A stretch of 64,000 bases of DNA, from assembly GCA_913056185.1 (NCBI GenBank), contig CAJXLV010000005.1, forward strand, positions 61,124-125,123, written 5' to 3'. The position numbers were made by a program, and so were the translations under genes. Shown here piece after piece: positions 45,551-53,377 of this stretch; the stretch's first letter is position 1; each line of letters begins with the position of its first letter. Source of the stretch: an uncultured Bacteroidota bacterium (GTDB lineage Bacteria > Bacteroidota > Rhodothermia > Rhodothermales > Salinibacteraceae). The notes beneath the pieces were generated by a model. That model did not search any database. It had not been told where the DNA came from and worked only from the letters and a program-made list of their open reading frames with translations.

Positions 45551-47224
45551 TTATACCGGGGCAGGGAAGGCGCCCGGCGAGAACAACCCGTCCATCACCA
45601 TCTCAGCGAGCGGGAGCGAGTACGCGATGAGGACCAGCGCCACGGCCACCCCCACCCATAGCTTCAGGTTGTCCAACACTTTCGGCGAGTGCTCCGGCCC
45701 CGAAAGCGGCGGCGGAATGGTGTCGTCGACGTTTGTGGCGGGCGCCCCGGCCCAGAACGTGCCACCCACGACCACCAGGAAGAAGATCAGCGCGACGAAC
45801 AGGGTGATGCCGCCGATCGCGACCTGCCAGTTCATCTCCGCCATCGTGCCAAACGGCACGTCGTAGCTAATGCCTGCGTATTCCGGCTCCGAGACGCGGC
45901 GCGGCACGCCGGCGAGGCCCTGGCGGTGCAGTGCATTGGACATCAGTGTCATTCCAATGAACCACGTGTAGGGCTGCGCCAGGGCGAGGCCCTTGAACTT
46001 GAGCTCTTTCCCCGTGAGCTGCGGCAGCAGCCAGTACGTAATCGCCATAAAGGTAAGCGCCGTCGCCGTGCCGACCGTCAGGTGGAAGTGGCCCGGAATC
46101 CAGGCGGTGTTGTGCACCAGCATATCGATGTTGAGCGAGGCGTTAATCATGCCGCTGAAGCCGCCCGCGGCGAACATGATTCCGGCCAGCGCACAGCCCA
46201 CAAACGCGGGCCGTCCCCACGGCAGCGCGCCCATCCACGCAAAGTAGCCGCTGCCGCCCCGCTGCCGGGCCCCGTGCTCCATCGACGAGATGACCGTAAA
46301 CGCCGTCATGAGGCTCGGCAGCAGAATGACGAGCGTCATGATAAGCGCCCACATCTTGTAGACCAGCGAGATGCCCGGGTCGGCGTACTGGTGGTGGTAC
46401 CCGATGGGCGTAGACAGCAGAAGGAAGAAAATGAACACCACCCGCGTGAGCGGATCGCTGAAGAGGCGTCCCCCCGAGAGCTTCGGCAGGATGGAGTACC
46501 ACACGAAGTAGGCCGGCAGGAGCCAGAAGTAGACCACCGCGTGGCCGAAGAACCAGAACAGCGTGCGGGGCAGCAGCGGATCGATTTTTTGCACAATGCC
46601 GAGCGACCACGGAATGAGAAGCACCACCACCTCCAGCGCCACGCCCAGCGAGCAGATGTACCACATGAGCCACGTAAAGATGACCATGTAGGTCTGCAGC
46701 GGAATGCGGGCGTCCGGGTTGTTGGCCCGCCACTTTCGGTAGCTCCAGAACCAGTCGCCCCCGGCCATCCAGGACCCGACCACCAGCAGTGCGAGGCCGA
46801 TGTAGAAGAGCGGATGGCCCTGCAGGGGCGGATAGAAGGTGTAAAGCACGGCTGCGCTCATGCCACTGCCGGGCACGAGGCCAGCGAGAATGGCCGTGGC
46901 CGTCATCACTGTGCCCACCACCATCATCACAAACCAGGACCACGAGAACGTGGTGTTTTCCGGCTCTCGCTCCATGGTGCGCGTCACGCCCCACTGGTAG
47001 AGACCGGTGATGAAGAACGTGGTGAAGACAAGCGCCAGCAGGACGCCGTGGCCAGTGAGCACGTCGTAGTACTCCACCGAGGACACAAAGCCCCGAAAGA
47101 CGTCCGTGCGGTGCAGGGCCTGGATGAGGCCGAAGAAGCCCCCGATGGCAAGGGCCACGAAGGCGACAATAAAGTTCGCCTTCACCAGGCGCGCCGCTTT
47201 CGGGTAGTGGTTGACAAACGTCAT
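45551..47224 (-). CDS. cbaA: Cytochrome c oxidase subunit I, ba3-type
   Basis: GHGVLLALVFTTFFITGLYQWGV; FGHAVVYFWLLPAYFVWY; WIPGHFHLTVGTATALTFMAITYWLLP. Confidence 0.93.
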   Translation of the reverse strand: MTFVNHYPKAARLVKANFIVAFVALAIGGFFGLIQALHRTDVFRGFVSSVEYYDVLTGHGVLLALVFTTFFITGLYQWGVTRTMEREPENTTFSWSWFVMMVVGTVMTATAILAGLVPGSGMSAAVLYTFYPPLQGHPLFYIGLALLVVGSWMAGGDWFWSYRKWRANNPDARIPLQTYMVIFTWLMWYICSLGVALEVVVLLIPWSLGIVQKIDPLLPRTLFWFFGHAVVYFWLLPAYFVWYSILPKLSGGRLFSDPLTRVVFIFFLLLSTPIGYHHQYADPGISLVYKMWALIMTLVILLPSLMTAFTVISSMEHGARQRGGSGYFAWMGALPWGRPAFVGCALAGIMFAAGGFSGMINASLNIDMLVHNTAWIPGHFHLTVGTATALTFMAITYWLLPQLTGKELKFKGLALAQPYTWFIGMTLMSNALHRQGLAGVPRRVSEPEYAGISYDVPFGTMAEMNWQVAIGGITLFVALIFFLVVVGGTFWAGAPATNVDDTIPPPLSGPEHSPKVLDNLKLWVGVAVALVLIAYSLPLAEMVMDGLFSPGAFPAPV

Positions 47225-47742
47225 TGCGATATCAGGTTGCTCTCGTCAAACTCGGATGGGGGGACGACGTTGATCTTGCCCTGCATGTTGTGATGGGCCG
47301 CCCCGCAGTACTGGTGGCAGATGATGCCGTAGCTTTTGGCCTCAGGGAAGCGCGTGCTAAAGGTCGCAATCTGCCCCGGAATGATTGTCGCATTCAGGCC
47401 GCTTCCCGGCACTTCAAACCCGTGCATGACGTCTGGGGCCGTCATGTGGAAGGTAATCCTGGTGTTGGCCGGGAGGGTCAGGGGCTGGGTGCTTCCCGGC
47501 CGGAAGATAAACTGCTGGGCGATCATGTAGACCTCGTAGTGGTCGTCGCTGATCTTGCGCACCCCCGGCCTGGAAAACTCTTCGTCCGAGAGAACGGTTG
47601 TCGGGTCAACCTGTCGACCCTCCTCAATGCCGGGCACCTTCAGGTCCATCACTGTGAAGCCGAAGAGCACAATGCCGATGAACCCTGCGATCAGGAGCAG
47701 GGACAGCCCGATCCAGAGCTTTTCGAAACGGTGGACGTGCAT
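47221..47742 (-). CDS. cbaB: Cytochrome c oxidase subunit II, CuA domain, ba3-type
   Basis: CuA motif CHQYCGAAHHNM; DVMHGFEVPG; overlaps subunit I start. Confidence 0.93.
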   Translation of the reverse strand: MHVHRFEKLWIGLSLLLIAGFIGIVLFGFTVMDLKVPGIEEGRQVDPTTVLSDEEFSRPGVRKISDDHYEVYMIAQQFIFRPGSTQPLTLPANTRITFHMTAPDVMHGFEVPGSGLNATIIPGQIATFSTRFPEAKSYGIICHQYCGAAHHNMQGKINVVPPSEFDESNLISQ

Positions 47743-47916
47743 GGTCGATCAGGACGTAACAGGGTTGGGTAGAGCGCAAGAAGACGACCGCTGATGGGGC
47801 GAACGCGGCATCACGTGGCGTTGCCGACCTGTGCGAAACGGGCTGTCCCCCCAAGACTCTTCCCGCTTGTACTCCCTCTTTCCCCCCGTGCGTGCCTCGC
47901 CTCTGCCGGGGGTGTA

Positions 47917-48120
47917 TCAATCAATGATGTGGGGAGCATGCGTGGCAAACTCGACGAAGTACAGCAGTGCGTACAGCACGAGCAGGAGCACGAAGTAGGA
48001 GCCGGTGACGGCGAGCGTCCCGTAGGGCTCAAACTCGTCGAGAGAAATTTCCTTCGATCCCTCCGAGGGTGCCTCCGGCCCAGAGGCCTTGCCCGGCGCA
48101 GCAGACTCAGGAGTCGACAT
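47917..48120 (-). CDS. Small single-TM protein, probable ba3 oxidase subunit IIa
   Basis: FEPYGTLAVTGSYFVLLLVLYALLYFVEFATHAPHI; immediately upstream of cbaB. Confidence 0.7.
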   Translation of the reverse strand: MSTPESAAPGKASGPEAPSEGSKEISLDEFEPYGTLAVTGSYFVLLLVLYALLYFVEFATHAPHIID

Positions 48121-48460
48121 GAAAACCAGAACGCGATTGTGAGAAACGAGGGAGCGGGGAGGGGCGGGCACTTCCAATTGCACCGCGAACCACGGCCACA
48201 TGTTACGAGATGAAAGCATTTCCTTCAAGGACAGCCGCAGAAATTTGAGGAAGTGGGGCATTCCCCCACTCTTTCTCTGTCGTGTAGCGGCTCAGGGCCG
48301 TGCGACCGAACGGCCTCGGGCTCGCTCTGCCTTCTGCGCAGGGCCAACGCTCGGGCGAGACCAGCCGCCTCCCGGCAGTCCCCGAGCCACAGCGGACGTG
48401 TGTGCCACAGCGGACGTCCGCCCAAAAAGCGTTGCCCCTCGCCGGCCACTTCGCCCTGGA

Positions 48461-51400
48461 CTAAAAGCCGGGCGAGACGCGGAAGCCAAGCTCCCAAGTC
48501 GTGTCGCGGCGCTGGAAGGGACGGGCGTAGTAGGCCTCCAGCAAGAAGCTGCCCAGGATGTTGAAGCGGGCCGCCACGCCGGTGCTCACAACCGGGAGGG
48601 TCGTGTCGGCGCTCTTCGTCTCGAAGGCGAGAGTGGGGGCCTCGTCGCCGGTCCACGTGACGCCTGCATCCACAAACGGCGCCAGCGTGGTCGGCAGGTA
48701 CCGAAACGGAATCAGGCTGAGGCGCTCCGGCCCCAGAAGTGGAATGCGGACTTCAGCGCGCGTTGTAACGGCCCGCGTTCCGTACAGCCGGTCGATCTCG
48801 GCGCAACGCGAGCGCGTGGGGTCGCCCTCCACCGGCGTGCAGCCTCCGTTTTCCCGAATGCCATTCGCAATGCTCTGCACGCTGTAGCCGCGCACGAAGC
48901 CCTGGCCGTAGGGGTAGCCAATGTACTCGTTCCCCACGCCAAACTCGTCGCTAAACGAGGCGCCGTAGTTTCCCACGTGCAGCGCCTGAAACGCGAGGGT
49001 CACCGGCTCCGCGTATACGTACCGACGCAGGTCGGCGCGGGCCGTCACGAAGTTTTGCGTCCCCACCGTGGGGGCCACCTCCAGCCGCCAGCGGCCGCCC
49101 TGCAGCGGGCCCGTAAGCCCATTGGTCGTAAAGTCGCGCACGTAGGCCACACTTGCATTCGCGAGGTACTTGGGGGTGCGGTCGCCAAAAGACGCCTCCA
49201 GTTGCTCCGCGGTGCCGTCGGGGACGAGCCCAGCGGTGCGCACGTTGGTGCCAAACCCGTATCGCGTACCGCCGAGCGCAGCCTCAAACCGCCGCGTAGG
49301 GCCGAGTGGATACGACGCAGTGCCACTGGCGGACGTGATGTATGCTCGCTGGACCACGCTCGCCAGTCCGGTGACCTGTCCCCCCTCCGATCTTACCGGC
49401 ACCGTTCCGGCGGAGAAGATGAGCGGCGTGTGGCTGAGGGTGCCGCCCCAGTTGAGCTGGCCGCGCCGGTTGACGTAGGAGACCCCGCCGCCGATGTCCC
49501 GAAAGCTGCCCTGCGCCTGCACGGCCACCGTAAGGCTGCGGTGGCCCAGCATGTCGCCAAACCGGAACCCAATCCCCCCCGAGAGCCCGCCCCCAAACGG
49601 CCCCCCGATGGAGGCCCCTACGCGCGGCGGAGCAATGGCCTCGAGGCGGAGGGTGGGCTCGTAGTCTTCTGCCTCATACGTCGTGGAGGCAGGAGGAAGC
49701 CCGGTGGACGCGTCGCGGAGATTGGCGGCCACCAGCCCTTCTTCTTCTGCCCCGCCGGGCGGAAGCACCCCTGCCGGCTCCGCCGTATCGGGCGGGGCCG
49801 CAGCGACCGCCGGCGCAGCCGCGGTGGTGTCTCGGCTGTGGGGCGTCCCCACAGAACGAGCGCCTCCCGACGCCACGGACGACACCGGCCTGCCCTCCAC
49901 CTTGTCCGCCGGGCGGCGCACGCCGGTGTACTCCCCGTCGGCGTAGACGGAGAACAGCATGTCGCCGCTCCGTTGCGCGACAGAGAGGGCCGGCGAGAGC
50001 GCGGTGATGCCGGTCACGCCGGTCTTGAGGCGCGTCACCCGTGCACGCTCCCCACTCGACAGGCCCACCCGATAGACGTCCTTAAATCCATCCTGGTCGC
50101 TAATGAAATACAGGCTCTGTCCATCCGGGGCAAACTGCGGGGTGTGGTGCAGCGCATCCCCAAACGGCTCGCGCACCGTCACCGCCCCGCTCGATACGTC
50201 CAGAAGCCCCAGGTCCATCCGAGACGAAGGATTGAGCGCCCCGAAATCGGTTTCCGCCCGGTCGGTCGTGAACGCAATCGTCTCCCCATCCGGCGCCCAG
50301 GTGGGCTGGAGGTCGGCGTAGCGATCGTTCGTCAGCTGGCGCACCTTCTCAGTGTTCAGGTCGAGCACGTACAGGTCGCTGATGCCGCCGTCGGTGCCCG
50401 TGAAGGCCAACCGCTCTCCGCCCGGCGCCCACGCAGGATTCTTCATCGACGTGACGCCGTCCACCGAAAAGCTCCGCTCAATTTCTTCCGTCACCACGTT
50501 CCAGAGGGTGATCTGGTTGTCGCCGTCTTCGTAGCTCACAAAAGCGAGGCGGCGCCCGTCCGGCGACCAGGTGCCCGACGAGCTGATAAAGCGCAGCGCG
50601 TTGAAGTGGCCGGTGGTGCCGGCGCGGTCGAGCTCCGCGATCACCTCGCCGGTTTCCGCATCCGCCACGTACAAGTTGAAGGAAAAGAGCTCCTGCTCCG
50701 AGATAAACGCCACGTAGCGCCCGTCGGGGCTGAGAGAAGGGGCAATGTTGACACGACCGCCGTTCGTCTCGGGGCTGAGCACCGTCTGCCCGGCCGAATC
50801 GGGCGGCGTGCGGCCCTCCAGAAGCGGCAGGTACGCCTCGCGGGTGGCCGCGCCCCACTCCTCGACCAGCGAGTCGGCCGAGACGCCAAAGAGCTCCTCG
50901 TGGGCGGCCTTCACCCCCACCTGGCCGCCGCGCTTAAAAAGATCCGTCACGGATTGATCGCCGTACTTGCCGCCGAGGTAGGCGAGGTAGGCCTGCCCGT
51001 AGCGGTACGGAAAGTACTCGCGGGGATTGGCCAGGGCCTCGAACGACGGCATGTCGTCGCGGCGCACCGCATCGCGCATCCACAGGGCCGTATGGGTGTC
51101 CTGCCGCCCCAGCGACAGATACTCGGCCATGCCCTCAATGAGCCACGTGGGGAAGTTGCGGAGGTTAAGGCCGAGGGTGTCCTGGTTGAGCGCCAGGTCG
51201 TACTGGAAGGAGTGCACCAGCTCGTGGCCGAGGACGTGGCTCGTCTCGCCGTAGGACGTCGTGAACGGCATGACCACACGCTCCTGGAGGGGCTCCGTGA
51301 AGCCGCCGGTGCCGGGGCCCAGCGGCGCCTGCGTCACGTTGGTCTGCTGGAAGTCCGCGTCGTTGGCGTAAAAGATGATGGGCTTCTTCTCGTCGAAGCG

Positions 51401-51649
51401 GTGCAGAAAGACCTCCGTGTGGCGCTCGTACCAGCGCTCGGCCATGCGCGCAGCATCCCGCACGGCCCGCTCCTCTTCGGGGTAGAAGTAGAAGACGAAG
51501 TGCTCGGTCTCCAGAGTGCGAAAGTCGAAGGCGTCGTACTGGACCTTGTTTTTGCCAAAGTATTGCGCCTGTGCCGGGGGAGCCCACGCAACCAGCAGCG
51601 GAAGCAGCCCCAACAGAAATGCAAGGGACGTGAGGGACAGTCGTCGCAT
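48461..51649 (-). CDS. Gluzincin peptidase + WD40-like propeller + C-terminal outer-membrane barrel
   Basis: Signal peptide; SHVLGHELVHSFQYDLA; repeated WSPDGRRLAFVS blades; C-terminal beta-strand-rich region ending ELGFRVSPGF. Confidence 0.85.
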   Translation of the reverse strand: MRRLSLTSLAFLLGLLPLLVAWAPPAQAQYFGKNKVQYDAFDFRTLETEHFVFYFYPEEERAVRDAARMAERWYERHTEVFLHRFDEKKPIIFYANDADFQQTNVTQAPLGPGTGGFTEPLQERVVMPFTTSYGETSHVLGHELVHSFQYDLALNQDTLGLNLRNFPTWLIEGMAEYLSLGRQDTHTALWMRDAVRRDDMPSFEALANPREYFPYRYGQAYLAYLGGKYGDQSVTDLFKRGGQVGVKAAHEELFGVSADSLVEEWGAATREAYLPLLEGRTPPDSAGQTVLSPETNGGRVNIAPSLSPDGRYVAFISEQELFSFNLYVADAETGEVIAELDRAGTTGHFNALRFISSSGTWSPDGRRLAFVSYEDGDNQITLWNVVTEEIERSFSVDGVTSMKNPAWAPGGERLAFTGTDGGISDLYVLDLNTEKVRQLTNDRYADLQPTWAPDGETIAFTTDRAETDFGALNPSSRMDLGLLDVSSGAVTVREPFGDALHHTPQFAPDGQSLYFISDQDGFKDVYRVGLSSGERARVTRLKTGVTGITALSPALSVAQRSGDMLFSVYADGEYTGVRRPADKVEGRPVSSVASGGARSVGTPHSRDTTAAAPAVAAAPPDTAEPAGVLPPGGAEEEGLVAANLRDASTGLPPASTTYEAEDYEPTLRLEAIAPPRVGASIGGPFGGGLSGGIGFRFGDMLGHRSLTVAVQAQGSFRDIGGGVSYVNRRGQLNWGGTLSHTPLIFSAGTVPVRSEGGQVTGLASVVQRAYITSASGTASYPLGPTRRFEAALGGTRYGFGTNVRTAGLVPDGTAEQLEASFGDRTPKYLANASVAYVRDFTTNGLTGPLQGGRWRLEVAPTVGTQNFVTARADLRRYVYAEPVTLAFQALHVGNYGASFSDEFGVGNEYIGYPYGQGFVRGYSVQSIANGIRENGGCTPVEGDPTRSRCAEIDRLYGTRAVTTRAEVRIPLLGPERLSLIPFRYLPTTLAPFVDAGVTWTGDEAPTLAFETKSADTTLPVVSTGVAARFNILGSFLLEAYYARPFQRRDTTWELGFRVSPGF

Positions 51650-52045
51650 GACGGAAGGCAGATTGGCAAAAAGTCAAGCGAGTGCATGCGGAAAAGAAAA
51701 GGGATAGTTGAACGTGTCCACGCCGGGGGATATTGTTTTGGGCACGGCTACGCAGGGTTTGTTACAACATCGAGCAACACGCCCGCATTCTCACGCACAG
51801 CCCCCGGGCCGGAGGACGCGTTCCCGCACGTCGTGCCCAATGGTGCTCCGCCGTCCCGGAGCCTGTGAGCGTGCCCTTCGCCACTGGAGAGCCGAGCGGG
51901 GGCCATCTTCTGCATCATCGCGCCCCGCTGGTTGGTGCCAAAGTGCCCTCGACCCTCCGGCTCGTCCGCACGCTGCATCCAGCTGGGCGCCCCGCCGTAC
52001 CAGCGGTGTGCCGCTTCCTATTGCCTCTCACCCTCCGTCTTCCCT

Positions 52046-53218
52046 ATGCTTCGTCCATTTCTATACAGCATCGCCGGTCTGTTCGTCCTCGTCCTGCTCG
52101 GCTACTTCACCGTCGCGGCCCCTGTTGCCGACGCCCGCTTCAACCCAAAGCCGGAAGCCCCCGCAGCACCGCCGTCCGCTCGTGCACAGGCCCTGCACGA
52201 CTCGCTCCTCGTGGCCGATCTCCACAACGATCTTCTCCTCTGGTCCCGCGATCCCCTGGAGCGTCACGACTACGGCCACACCGACGTGCCCCGCCTCCGC
52301 GACGGCGGCGTGGGGCTGCAGGTCTTCGCCGCTGTCACCCAGAGCCCCTCCGACCGGAGCTACGCCGGCACCGCCGGCGACTCCGACCAGCTTCCCTACC
52401 TCGTGGCGGCTCAGCGCTGGCCCGTCCGTACCTGGACGAGCCGCCTGGAGCGTGCCCTGTACCAGGCGCAAAAGCTTCGTCGCGCCGTCGCCCGCGACGA
52501 CCCCCTTACCCTCCTCCGTACCCGGGCCGACCTTGACCGTACCCTGGACCGGCGCCGGGACGCCCCCGCGACGATGGGCACCCTCCTCGCCATCGAAGGC
52601 CTGCATGCCCTGGAGGGCACCGCTGCGAACGTCGACACGCTCGTGGACGCCGGCTACCGCATGATGAGCCTCACCCACCTCCACGACAACGCCCTCGGCG
52701 GGTCGAATACCGGCCTCGAAAAGGGCGGGCTCACGCAGTTCGGCGAACACGTACTCCGGCGGATGAGCGCCCAAAATGTCCTCGTCGACCTCGCCCACGC
52801 CTCCAACGCCCTCATCGAGGACGTCCTCACCCGCACGGACGCCCCCGTGGTGGTGTCCCACACCGGCGTGCGCGCCACCTGCGACACTCCCCGCAATCTG
52901 AGCGATCGACACCTCCGCATGATCGCCGCGCAGGACGGGGTTGTCGGCATCGGCCTCTGGGAGAGTGTCGTCTGCGGAGAATCGGCCGCGGCCACCGCCC
53001 GCGCCATGCGTCACGTGGCCACCCTCGTGGGGGTAGAGCACGTGGCACTCGGCTCCGACTACGACGGCACCGTCTCGGTCCCGTTCGATGCCACTGGCCT
53101 GCCCCACCTCACCGAGGCCCTGCTGGACGCGGGCTTCTCGCCGGACGAGATCGAGCAGATCATGGGCGGAAATGTGGCCCGGCTCCTTCGCCAGACGCTG
53201 CCCGCCGCCGATGCCTGA
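52046..53218 (+). CDS. Membrane dipeptidase (renal dipeptidase, M19)
   Basis: VADLHNDLLLWSRD; GTLLAIEGLHALEG; MSLTHLHDNALGGSNT; VVVSHTGVRATCDTPRNLSDRHLRMIAAQDGVVGI. Confidence 0.93.
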   Translation: MLRPFLYSIAGLFVLVLLGYFTVAAPVADARFNPKPEAPAAPPSARAQALHDSLLVADLHNDLLLWSRDPLERHDYGHTDVPRLRDGGVGLQVFAAVTQSPSDRSYAGTAGDSDQLPYLVAAQRWPVRTWTSRLERALYQAQKLRRAVARDDPLTLLRTRADLDRTLDRRRDAPATMGTLLAIEGLHALEGTAANVDTLVDAGYRMMSLTHLHDNALGGSNTGLEKGGLTQFGEHVLRRMSAQNVLVDLAHASNALIEDVLTRTDAPVVVSHTGVRATCDTPRNLSDRHLRMIAAQDGVVGIGLWESVVCGESAAATARAMRHVATLVGVEHVALGSDYDGTVSVPFDATGLPHLTEALLDAGFSPDEIEQIMGGNVARLLRQTLPAADA

Positions 53219-53377
53219 CCCCCCCGCCCCATTGGCCTCTTCCGCCCCCGGCGCCCAAAGAACGCTGTGGCCAAAAATGTTGATCTTGTCTTCATTTTTT
53301 CGTAGCCTCCCAGGTACCGTCTGCCCCCCGGCGGCCCCCCATGCAACCGTCCGTCTCATCCACCGCTGCGCACCGCT

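Noticed and set aside
48200-51868. 1222-aa plus-strand ORF
   Set aside because: Antisense shadow of the peptidase-propeller-barrel gene; no recognisable domain or signal.
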